Of a stretch of DNA of 6,447 nucleotides, positions 1 to 5,175 are shown piece by piece; the stretch's first letter is position 1; every line of letters begins with the position of its first letter. Below the pieces are notes generated by a model. It was not told where the DNA came from. It saw only the letters and a program-made list of their open reading frames with translations, and ran no database searches. Origin of the DNA: Nitrospirae bacterium RIFCSPHIGHO2_01_FULL_66_17 (GTDB lineage Bacteria; Nitrospirota; Nitrospiria; 2-01-FULL-66-17); the NCBI GenBank assembly GCA_001803875.1, contig MHEO01000010.1, forward strand, positions 1-6,447, written 5' to 3'. A program made the position numbers and the translations under genes.

Positions 1-514
1 ATTGTTTGGCGACGAGGTCGATCAGACCGGACCACTCCTTGGGGTCCATCGGCCTCACGGCGAGGTTCTCCGTGCGCTCGCGGACGTACGTCGAGCGCAG
101 CGAGTCGAGCAACTCGCGGCGGCTTGCGGTCTGCTTCAGTTGATCCTCCAACGCGCGGTCCTGATCCTCCAGCGCCGTGACCTTCTCTTGCGCAAGCCGG
201 ACCTCTTTGGCGGTCGTCTCCACGTGCGGGACGCGTTCGACCGTGGCGCCGAAGACCCGGGCCTTGGCGCTGCCGGCGCCCGAAACGCGGAGCGAATCGT
301 CAATGATGTGGTCGGTGAGGCCCTCCAGCTTGACGCGAACGTCGCCGGCCGGCAGATCGATCTTGGCGACGCGCGTCACGCGCGCGGAGTTCAAATACAC
401 CGTGACGGCGTCGATGCGCGACTGGGCGGTAAGGTCAGGGGGCGCGGCGGATGCGGGGATGGTCGAAGTGATGAGCAGAACGGACGCGAGGGCCAGAGCA
501 CGAATCAACATCAT
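1..514 (-). CDS. Exported DUF4140/DUF4139 (mucoidy inhibitor MuiA-like) protein, N-terminal part
   Basis: The gene is cut by the left edge; 171 residues are visible. Residues 1-23 look like a Sec signal peptide: a short Arg-containing start, a hydrophobic run and an ASA cleavage site before APPD. Residues 33-95 match the N-terminal DUF4140 domain of the MuiA-like family. Visible hallmarks are DAVTVYLNSARVTRVAKIDL, then LPAGDVRVKLEGL, then DDSLRVSGAG with an RVFGATVERV strand. Residues 100-145 are charged and helical with a seven-residue repeat (LEDQDRA, LEDQLKQ), which fits the coiled coil that links DUF4140 to the C-terminal DUF4139 domain; that domain should lie outside the window. The biochemical role of the family is unknown; the name comes from a mucoidy phenotype in Azotobacter-type bacteria. 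Two adjacent ATG codons (514 and 511) follow a good AGGAGAGG ribosome site, so the exact start is ambiguous by one codon. It is transcribed away from nadA. Confidence 0.8.
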   Translation of the reverse strand, partial: MMLIRALALASVLLITSTIPASAAPPDLTAQSRIDAVTVYLNSARVTRVAKIDLPAGDVRVKLEGLTDHIIDDSLRVSGAGSAKARVFGATVERVPHVETTAKEVRLAQEKVTALEDQDRALEDQLKQTASRRELLDSLRSTYVRERTENLAVRPMDPKEWSGLIDLVAKQ

Positions 515-517
515 GAT

Positions 518-525
518 CCTCTCCT
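518..525 (-). promoter_or_regulatory. Ribosome binding site of the DUF4140 protein gene
   Basis: On the minus strand this reads AGGAGAGG, followed by ATC and then ATGATG. The core AGGAG lies 6 nt from the first ATG and 9 nt from the second, so either can be used. It is one of only two clear Shine-Dalgarno sites in the window. Confidence 0.7.
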
Positions 526-555
526 GATGATCGCGGGATGGGATGGAACGCTGCC

Positions 556-584
556 ACGATAACGGATTTCAGGGGCGTTTGCAA
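556..584 (-). promoter_or_regulatory. Candidate sigma70-type promoter of the DUF4140 protein gene
   Basis: On the minus strand, TTGCAA (584-579) is followed after 17 nt by TATCGT (561-556). Each box matches the consensus at four of six positions. Transcription would start near 549 and leave a leader of about 35 nt that contains the AGGAGAGG site. This is a by-eye match only. Confidence 0.35.
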
Positions 585-642
585 AGGACCCCGATGAGGG
601 GCGGCTTCCTCCGCGCGATGTCGGAGTCGTTGCGCAGAAAGG

Positions 643-690
643 CAAATCCCCCCATCCCCCCTTTGTCAAAGGGGGGCAAGGGGGGATTTG
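643..690. repeat. 48-bp C/G-tract palindromic repeat (dispersed REP-like type)
   Basis: The structure is CAAAT, C6, AT, C6, TTTG, one T, CAAA, G6, CAA, G6, ATTTG. The arms are perfectly complementary except for an internal bulge (AT on the left, CAA on the right) and the single central T. Read through in one frame it encodes the NPPIPPLSKGGKGGFG type of peptide. I know that peptide pattern as a frequent spurious translation of dispersed palindromic repeats in several phyla, including cyanobacteria, Nitrospirota and deltaproteobacteria. There is no T-tract, so it does not look like an ordinary intrinsic terminator, and its place upstream of both neighbouring genes argues against that role. Membership in a dispersed family is inferred, because only one copy is in the window. 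Confidence 0.8.
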
Positions 691-693
691 GGT

Positions 694-710
694 TGACATT
701 TGGGTTGTCA
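694..710. promoter_or_regulatory. TGACA-N7-TGTCA dyad upstream of nadA
   Basis: TGACA at 694-698 is mirrored by TGTCA at 706-710 around a 7-nt spacer. The same stretch is also an imperfect direct repeat with a 12-nt period (691-700 against 703-712). It lies about 45 nt before the nadA ATG and starts only 3 nt after the palindromic repeat. It could be an operator for a regulator of NAD synthesis. The contained TTGACA could instead be a -35 box, but no -10 box sits at the right distance. Confidence 0.3.
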
Positions 711-736
711 TGGCCTCGCCTCCAGCTCTTGGTCTA

Positions 737-745
737 TGGTAGTAT
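737..745 (+). promoter_or_regulatory. Candidate extended -10 element giving leaderless nadA
   Basis: TGG followed by TAGTAT (740-745) resembles an extended -10 element, with four of six matches to TATAAT. A start 7-9 nt downstream would fall at 752-754, on or next to the nadA ATG. No Shine-Dalgarno sequence precedes that ATG, which agrees with a leaderless or near-leaderless transcript. No convincing -35 box is seen at 16-18 nt. Confidence 0.3.
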
Positions 746-753
746 CCCCCCAC

Positions 754-1683
754 ATGCCAACCCTCTCCGCAACGGACGAATTGATCGCCCGCATCCAGCG
801 CCTCAAGGCCGAGCGCCAGGCGGTGATTCTCTCGCACAACTACCAGATCGGCGAGATCCAGGATGTCGCGGATTTCGTCGGCGATTCGCTCGAACTGTCG
901 CGCATGGCCGTGGAGATGCCGGCCAAGGTCATCGTGTTCTGCGGCGTCCACTTCATGGCCGAGACGGCCGCCATCTTAAACCCCGACAAGACCGTCCTGC
1001 TGCCCGACCTCGACGCCGGCTGCTCGATGGCCGACATGATCACGGTCGAGCAGCTCCGCGCGCTCAAGGCCGAGCACCCCGGCGCGGTGGTCGTCTGCTA
1101 CGTCAACACCACCGCGGCGATCAAGGCCGAGAGCGATTATTGCTGCACGTCGTCCAACGCGGTGCGGGTGGTCGAGGGCATTCCCCGCGACCGCGAGATC
1201 ATCTTCATCCCCGATCAATTCCTGGGCGATCACGTCGCCAAGCAGACCGGCCGCAAGCTCATCCTCTACAACGGCTACTGTCCCGTCCATTATCGGATCA
1301 TGGCGTCGGACGTCGCGGCGATGAAGGCGGAGCATCCCGCAGCGGAGGTGCTGGTCCACCCCGAATGCCCCGGCGAGGTCCACGAACTGGCCGACCAGGT
1401 TTTGTCCACCAGCGGGATGTGCCGCGCGGCCAAGGCGTCCTCGGCGGACGAACTCATCATTGCCACCGAGATCGGCATTCTCCACCGCATCGAGAAGGAA
1501 AACCCCGACAAGCGCGTATACGCCTCCTGCCAGTGGTGCGACTGCTCGCACATGCGCGTGAACACCCTCGAAAAAATCCTCTGGTCGCTCGAGGACCTGC
1601 AGCACGTGGTCCGGGTGCCGGAGGAGATTCGTGTCCGCGCCGTGCGTGCGCTGGATCGCATGCTGGCGGTCGCCGCTTCGTAA
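754..1683 (+). CDS. nadA: Quinolinate synthase NadA
   Basis: This 309-residue protein condenses iminoaspartate (from NadB) with dihydroxyacetone phosphate to form quinolinate, the precursor of the NAD ring, in the cytoplasm. Family landmarks run the full length: AVILSHNYQ (23-31), DFVGDSLELSR (40-50), FCGVHFMAETA (62-72), DAGCSMADM (87-95), VNTTAAIKAESDYCCTSSNA (117-136), IPDQFLGDHVAKQTG (152-166), NGYCPVH (173-179), VHPECPGEV (201-209), STSGM (218-222), ATEIGILHRIEKENP (237-251) and SHMRVNTLEK (265-274). From the spacing, C90, C176 and C264 are the likely ligands of the oxygen-sensitive [4Fe-4S] cluster, with one iron left free for substrate. The length is normal for the shorter NadA type. 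I chose the ATG at 754 because homologues begin close to the first helix; upstream frame extension reads into intergenic DNA. It heads the five-gene run. No nadB or nadC is present in the window. Confidence 0.97.
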   Translation: MPTLSATDELIARIQRLKAERQAVILSHNYQIGEIQDVADFVGDSLELSRMAVEMPAKVIVFCGVHFMAETAAILNPDKTVLLPDLDAGCSMADMITVEQLRALKAEHPGAVVVCYVNTTAAIKAESDYCCTSSNAVRVVEGIPRDREIIFIPDQFLGDHVAKQTGRKLILYNGYCPVHYRIMASDVAAMKAEHPAAEVLVHPECPGEVHELADQVLSTSGMCRAAKASSADELIIATEIGILHRIEKENPDKRVYASCQWCDCSHMRVNTLEKILWSLEDLQHVVRVPEEIRVRAVRALDRMLAVAAS

Positions 1684-1688
1684 TTCCC

Positions 1689-1919
1689 ATGTCCCCGCTG
1701 GTGGGCAAGGCGCTCCTCGCGGCGGGGATCATTCTGGCTCTCCTCGGCGCCTGGATCCTCTTCGGCGGCCGTTTCCCCTCGCTGCCCTCCTGGCTGGGGC
1801 GGCTTCCGGGCGACGTGTTCGTCGAGCGCAAGGGCGTCCGCATCTATATCCCCATCACCACCAGCCTCTTGCTCAGCCTCATCCTCACCTTGCTGTTTTG
1901 GTTCTTCAGCCGCCGTTGA
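1689..1919 (+). CDS. DUF2905 family small membrane protein
   Basis: This 76-residue protein has two hydrophobic segments: about 5-26 (KALLAAGIILALLGAWILFG) and about 54-72 (IPITTSLLLSLILTLLFWFF). Between them lies the family signature GRLPGDVFVERKGVRIYIPI. The pattern of two helices with an LPGD..V.R.....PI centre is typical of DUF2905, a widespread family of small inner-membrane proteins with no established function. Its start lies 5 nt after the nadA stop and has no evident Shine-Dalgarno sequence, so translation is probably coupled to nadA. Its stop shares one base with the next start (TGATG). Its position between nadA and the SpoIID-type gene says it is co-transcribed, but gives no clear clue to its role. 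Confidence 0.85.
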   Translation: MSPLVGKALLAAGIILALLGAWILFGGRFPSLPSWLGRLPGDVFVERKGVRIYIPITTSLLLSLILTLLFWFFSRR

Positions 1920-3070
1920 TGGCCCGTCGGCTCGCGACGGCGGTACTGATCGCGGCGGCGCTTGCCTGCGCCGCACCCATCCACGCCGCCGGCGCGCCGC
2001 GCATCCGGGTCGCCTTGGCGGCCGACCAGGGTGCCGTGACGGTGGAGAGTGCCGGTGCCGTCGTCGTCGCCGCGCCGGGCCCGCGGCGCACGGTCGAAGG
2101 ACCCCTCGTGATTCGGCGCGAGGGGACGCGGATCGTCGTCAACGAGATGCGGCTGGGGAGTCCGATCCGGATCGAGGGCGAGTCGGCGCCGCTCGAAGTC
2201 AAGGGGATGGTGGTGCGCGGTGCGCTGGTGATCATCGCCCGGGATGCGGGGCTGCTGGTCGTCAACGACCTCGATCTTGAGGCGTACGTCAAGAGCGTGG
2301 TCCCGTCCGAGGTGCCGGTGACGTGGCCGTTCGAGGCGCTGAAAGCCCAGGCGATCGTCGCCCGCACCTTTGCCCTCCATAAGAAGGGGGAGCGGGGAGG
2401 CCAGGCGTTCGACGTGGACGCGACGGTGCAGAGCCAGGTCTACGGCGGTCTCGGCAGCGAGGATCTGCGCGCCTCCGAGGCGGTCGACGCGACCGCCGGG
2501 ATCGTCGTCATGCACGAGGGGCGGCTCGCGCTGACGCCGTATCACTCGACGTCGGCCGGCCCCACCGAGGATGCCTCGGAGGTCTGGGCCATCGATCTGC
2601 CGTACCTCAAAGGGGTGGCGTGCCCGTTCGACGAGGACTCGTCGGTCTACCGCTGGGAGCGGCGGCTGCCGTTCGACGCGATCGAGTCCGCGCTCCGCGA
2701 GGCGGGGCACGCGGTGGGCTCCATTGCGACGCTCACGCCGCTCGGCCGCAATCGCTCCGGTCGCGTGAGCGCCGTGCGCATCCTCCACTCGGAGGGCGAG
2801 TTGGTCTTGAAGGGGGAGCTGCTCCGCCGTATAATCGGCTACCAACGGTTGCCCAGCATGCGCTTCGACGTGGTGGACGTCGAGGCCGGCCCCCGCGGCG
2901 GTTTCGACGTGCACCTGCGGGGCGGCGGGTGGGGCCACGGGGTCGGCCTGTGCCAGTGGGGGATGAAGACCCTGTCGGAGCGCGGGTGGACCGCCGATCG
3001 CATCATCGACTACTACTATCCCGGGACGAATCTGGATGACGCCGCGCGACGCCCCAAACACATTCGCTGA
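1919..3070 (+). CDS. SpoIID/LytB domain protein, predicted exported peptidoglycan lytic transglycosylase
   Basis: This 383-residue protein starts with a signal peptide (about 1-24, IHA-type cleavage site). A beta-rich N-terminal region (28-118) leads into the SpoIID core. Landmarks are NDLDLEAYVKSVVPSEVPVTWPFEALKAQAIVARTFAL (116-153), DVDATVQSQVYGG (165-177), YHSTSAGPTEDASEVW (208-223), PYLKGVACPFDED (228-240), and the C-terminal WGHGVGLCQWGMK (338-350) and DYYYPGTNL (364-372). E131 in VVPSEVP corresponds to the catalytic glutamate of SpoIID, the enzyme that cleaves glycan strands already stripped of stem peptides. No other sporulation gene is seen, so a vegetative envelope role (division, daughter-cell separation or amidase stimulation, as for LytB-type proteins) is more likely than sporulation. 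The start overlaps the DUF2905 stop in TGATG, and the 3' end overlaps queA by 35 nt, so translation is probably coupled at both junctions. Confidence 0.92.
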   Translation: MARRLATAVLIAAALACAAPIHAAGAPRIRVALAADQGAVTVESAGAVVVAAPGPRRTVEGPLVIRREGTRIVVNEMRLGSPIRIEGESAPLEVKGMVVRGALVIIARDAGLLVVNDLDLEAYVKSVVPSEVPVTWPFEALKAQAIVARTFALHKKGERGGQAFDVDATVQSQVYGGLGSEDLRASEAVDATAGIVVMHEGRLALTPYHSTSAGPTEDASEVWAIDLPYLKGVACPFDEDSSVYRWERRLPFDAIESALREAGHAVGSIATLTPLGRNRSGRVSAVRILHSEGELVLKGELLRRIIGYQRLPSMRFDVVDVEAGPRGGFDVHLRGGGWGHGVGLCQWGMKTLSERGWTADRIIDYYYPGTNLDDAARRPKHIR

Positions 3071-4133
3071 CGAGGCCGCCCCCCTCGCGGAGGACGAGCG
3101 CGCCCTCGAGGCGTTCGACTATCCCCGCGAGTGGGCGCGCATCGCCGAGCGGCCCGCGCCGGTGCGCGACGAGGCCCGGCTCCTGGTGTACGACCGGCGG
3201 ACTGGGTTCGTGGCCCATCAACGCGTTCGCGATCTGCCGGAGTACTGCGCGGCCGGCGACGCGGTGGTGGTGAACGAGTCCCGCGTGATCCCGGCGCGGT
3301 TGGACGGCGTGAAGGCGCCGAGCGGCGGGCGGGTGGAGGTCCTGCTCGTCCGCCGGCTGGGCGACGGCGTGTGGAGCGCACTGGTGAAGGGCGCGGTCCG
3401 GCCCGGCCAGCGGCTCGCGTTCGGCGACGGCGGGGAGGGCGAGGTCCTGGAGCCGGATGCCGAGGGCCGCCACCGCCTGCGGCTGTCTCCCGATGACGCC
3501 GCGTGGCTCGATCGCGTCGGTCGCGTGCCGCTCCCGCCGTATCTGAGGCGGGAACGCGACGATCCGTCCGCGGAATCCGTCGACGACCGCGAGCGGTATC
3601 AGACCGTGTTCGCGAAGACCGACGGGTCCGTGGCCGCGCCGACGGCGGGGCTGCACTTCACGCCGGCGGTCCTGGGTCGTCTGGCCGACGGCGGGGTCGA
3701 GACGATTGCGGTGACGCTGCACGTCGGCCCCGGCACGTTCGAGCCGGTGCGGACGTCCGCGGTGGACGCGCACCGGATGGCGTCGGAGTGGGGCGAGGTC
3801 ACCCCCGACGCGGCCGAGCGGCTGAGCGCGGTCCGCGCGCGCGGCGGGCGGGTGATCGCGGTCGGCACGACGTCCACCCGCGTCCTGGAGACGGCCGCGG
3901 CCGATGACGGCCGCGTCGGCCCCTGGCGCGGCGACACGGCGCTCTTCATCCGTCCGGGGTATCGCTGGAAGGCGGTCGGCGCGTTGCTGACGAATTTCCA
4001 CCTGCCCCGCTCCACGCCGCTGCTGCTGGCCGCCGCGTTCTGCGGTCGGGCGGTCCTCATGGACCTGTACCGCGAGGCGGCCCGCGAAGGGTATCGGTTT
4101 TACAGTTACGGCGACGCGATGTTGATCCTGTGA
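3036..4133 (+). CDS. queA: S-adenosylmethionine:tRNA ribosyltransferase-isomerase QueA
   Basis: This 365-residue enzyme transfers and isomerises the ribosyl part of SAM onto 7-aminomethyl-7-deazaguanine at the tRNA wobble position, giving epoxyqueuosine. Landmarks are RDEARLLVYDR (44-54), GDAVVVNESRVIPARLDG (74-91), GRVEVLLVRR (98-107), WSALVKGAVRPGQRL (113-127), VPLPPYLRR (164-172), RYQTVFAKTDGSVAAPTAGLHFT (187-209), VTLHVGPGTFEPVR (226-239), VGTTSTRVLE (276-285), LLTNFHLPRSTPLLLAAAF (317-335) and the C-terminal YRFYSYGDAMLIL. It is complete. The only usable start, ATG 3036, lies inside the preceding gene (35-nt overlap) and gives about 25 residues before the usual FDY N-terminus. No other ATG, GTG or TTG exists in frame before the conserved region. 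No other queuosine genes are in the window. Confidence 0.97.
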   Translation: MTPRDAPNTFADEAAPLAEDERALEAFDYPREWARIAERPAPVRDEARLLVYDRRTGFVAHQRVRDLPEYCAAGDAVVVNESRVIPARLDGVKAPSGGRVEVLLVRRLGDGVWSALVKGAVRPGQRLAFGDGGEGEVLEPDAEGRHRLRLSPDDAAWLDRVGRVPLPPYLRRERDDPSAESVDDRERYQTVFAKTDGSVAAPTAGLHFTPAVLGRLADGGVETIAVTLHVGPGTFEPVRTSAVDAHRMASEWGEVTPDAAERLSAVRARGGRVIAVGTTSTRVLETAAADDGRVGPWRGDTALFIRPGYRWKAVGALLTNFHLPRSTPLLLAAAFCGRAVLMDLYREAAREGYRFYSYGDAMLIL

Positions 4134-4149
4134 GAACGGCGGGGCCGCG

Positions 4150-4818
4150 ATGAACACCCGGGTGCCGCAGCGGGACCGGACGAGCCGGTCGATCAAGCCC
4201 TACCTGGCCGTCGCGGCGTGTCTGGTGGTGGCCGTCGTGGTCGCGTTTTCGGTCATCGAGCGGTGGACGCCGGGGTTCTCCTCGGAAGAGACGGAGGGCG
4301 TGGAGTCGGTCGGGGGCGCGTCGGCGGGGCGCGTCGTTATTGGAGGACGGCCGTCCGGCCGCGTGGCGCCCGCCCCGTCGGGCGGCGAGCGATCGACGCC
4401 GGGAACCGCGTACAAGTCGGAGGAGTTCACCTTCTACAAATCGCTCGGGGGCGCGGCGATCCCGGAGCCGAAACTCGATCCCCGGGCCGCCTCTCCGCCT
4501 CCGGCGCGGCCCAAGGCTGAACCCCGTGCCCCGGAGCCTCGCGAGCCCGTCGGGAGATTGAAAACATCGTACACCGTGCAGGTGGCCTCGTTTCGGGATC
4601 GTGCAACGGCCGACCGCCTGGCGGCGCGCCTGCGCCGGGATCGCTACGTCGTCACGGTCGCCCGGGTGGTGCTGCCCGACGCCGGCGTGCGCTACCGGGT
4701 GCGGGTGGGGACGTTCAAGACCCGCCAGGATGCGCTGCGGCTTGCGGACATTCTGAAGACGAAGGAGAAGCTCGATCCCTTCGTGGCGCTGGTCACGACC
4801 GACGCCCCGAGGTTGTAG
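4150..4818 (+). CDS. SPOR domain-containing, single-pass membrane protein
   Basis: This 222-residue protein has a basic N-terminus (R4-K16), one transmembrane helix (about 17-36, YLAVAACLVVAVVVAFSVI) and a long Gly/Pro/Ala/Arg-rich periplasmic linker (about 40-137). A SPOR domain (139-218) closes it: KTSYTVQVASFRDRATADRLAARL, then YVVTVARVVLPDAGVRYRVRVGTF, then ALRLADILK. SPOR domains bind glycan strands lacking stem peptides, which are enriched at the division septum, so the protein probably sits at the septum or other remodelling sites (FtsN/DedD-like layout). A short conserved-looking island, EFTFYKSL (92-99), interrupts the low-complexity linker and resembles a motif I recall in other single-pass SPOR proteins. 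The start ATG lies 16 nt after queA with only a weak purine-rich site. It is the last gene of the run. Confidence 0.9.
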   Translation: MNTRVPQRDRTSRSIKPYLAVAACLVVAVVVAFSVIERWTPGFSSEETEGVESVGGASAGRVVIGGRPSGRVAPAPSGGERSTPGTAYKSEEFTFYKSLGGAAIPEPKLDPRAASPPPARPKAEPRAPEPREPVGRLKTSYTVQVASFRDRATADRLAARLRRDRYVVTVARVVLPDAGVRYRVRVGTFKTRQDALRLADILKTKEKLDPFVALVTTDAPRL

Positions 4819-4824
4819 CGCGCG

Positions 4825-5109
4825 TCACGCGATGCGGATGCGCTGTTGCCGCGCGGCGTGCTCGAGAATGATCAGCGACTGGTGCAGGCGCTGGAGGCGG
4901 AGGTTGCGCACCCGGATGCCCTGGACATCGTGGCTGGGAAACTTCGACGCCCGGACCTCGGTCTGCAATTTCCTGAGCTGGTGGTGCAGGGCGCGAAAGC
5001 CGCCTTCGTCGAGATGTTTGAGGAGCAGGGGGGTCATGGAGAGAAAGCCGTCGGCGACGTCCTTGGCCACTGCCGCGATGCTCTTGCCCTGCAACTGGGT
5101 GTCGGCCAT
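4825..5109 (-). CDS. Hypothetical 94-residue basic protein
   Basis: I do not recognise this family. The start MADTQLQGKS (5109) is preferred over upstream in-frame codons because a GGGGAAGAG ribosome site lies 7 nt before it and a near-consensus promoter sits above that. The product has no cysteine, signal peptide or transmembrane helix. It is rich in Lys/Arg (15, against 8 Asp/Glu). The N-terminal part (SIAAVAKDVADGFLSMTPLLLKHLDEGGFRAL) looks like amphipathic helices. The C-terminal part (about 64-94, IRVRNLRLQRLHQSLIILEHAARQQRIRIA) is strongly basic and amphipathic and could bind nucleic acid or mediate oligomerisation. It ends 6 nt from the convergent SPOR gene and is divergent from the helicase gene (65-nt gap). 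Codon choice looks like that of its neighbours. That it is a real gene is inferred from the promoter, ribosome site and lack of any competing gene. Confidence 0.7.
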   Translation of the reverse strand: MADTQLQGKSIAAVAKDVADGFLSMTPLLLKHLDEGGFRALHHQLRKLQTEVRASKFPSHDVQGIRVRNLRLQRLHQSLIILEHAARQQRIRIA

Positions 5110-5116
5110 GTCGCGA

Positions 5117-5125
5117 CTCTTCCCC
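5117..5125 (-). promoter_or_regulatory. Ribosome binding site of the 94-residue protein gene
   Basis: GGGGAAGAG on the minus strand is followed by 7 nt and the ATG at 5109. It decides this start over in-frame codons further upstream. Its first four bases lie in one arm of the 5122-5145 dyad. Confidence 0.5.
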
Positions 5126-5157
5126 GCGGGTGACGGTACGCGGGGTAAAGATACCGT
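5122..5157. promoter_or_regulatory. Two interlocking inverted repeats in the divergent gap
   Basis: Dyad A pairs CCCCGCG (5122-5128) with CGCGGGG (5139-5145) around a 10-nt loop. Dyad B pairs ACGGTA (5133-5138) with TACCGT (5152-5157) around 13 nt. The left arm of B lies in the loop of A and the right arm of A lies in the loop of B, so as RNA the two would form a pseudoknot or exclude each other. As DNA, B overlaps the -10 box of the minus-strand promoter. A role as operator or leader structure is inference. Confidence 0.3.
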
Positions 5158-5175
5158 GCGACCGATCGCTGTCAA
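5148..5175 (-). promoter_or_regulatory. Candidate sigma70 promoter of the 94-residue protein gene
   Basis: On the minus strand a perfect TTGACA (5175-5170) is followed after 16 nt by TATCTT (5153-5148). Transcription would start near 5141, leaving a leader of about 32 nt that contains the GGGGAAGAG site. The first base of the -35 box is also the first base of the helicase ATG on the other strand. It is the best promoter match in the window. Confidence 0.55.

Larger units (their letters stand above)
515..753. other. Divergent intergenic control region
   Basis: This 239-nt gap separates the starts of the minus-strand DUF4140 gene and plus-strand nadA. It is visibly less GC-rich than the genes. 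From left to right it holds the ribosome site and candidate promoter of the minus gene, about 60 nt with nothing I recognise (585-642), a 48-bp palindromic repeat (643-690), a TGACA/TGTCA dyad (694-710) and a candidate -10 element just before nadA. Open frames crossing it on either strand lack coding character; one of them simply translates the repeat. Confidence 0.7.

Noticed and set aside
2..562. Open plus-strand frames over the first 560 nt
   Set aside because: They run antisense to the DUF4140 gene, whose reverse translation has a signal peptide, a ribosome site and family motifs. The plus-strand products have no recognisable pattern.
643..690. Palindrome as an intrinsic terminator
   Set aside because: It has no U-tract on either side and lies upstream of both flanking genes, so there is no transcript for it to end in the usual sense.
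693..698. TTGACA as the -35 box of nadA
   Set aside because: No -10-like hexamer lies 16-18 nt downstream (the region reads TCGCCT), so a standard promoter pairing fails.
511..951. Minus-strand open frame across the intergenic region and the 5' end of nadA
   Set aside because: It is antisense to conserved nadA and to the repeat, and its PPCPPLTKGGWGDL-like stretch is the repeat read on the other strand.
543..1688. Long plus-strand open frame leading into DUF2905
   Set aside because: Its first part translates the palindromic repeat and then a shifted frame of nadA with Arg/Gly/Pro-rich shadow sequence. Only the last 76 residues, from the ATG at 1689, are a real protein.
1919..3070. A sporulation locus suggested by the SpoIID domain
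   Set aside because: No other sporulation gene is present. SpoIID/LytB proteins are common in non-sporulating bacteria, and the Gram-negative-type neighbours argue against endospores.
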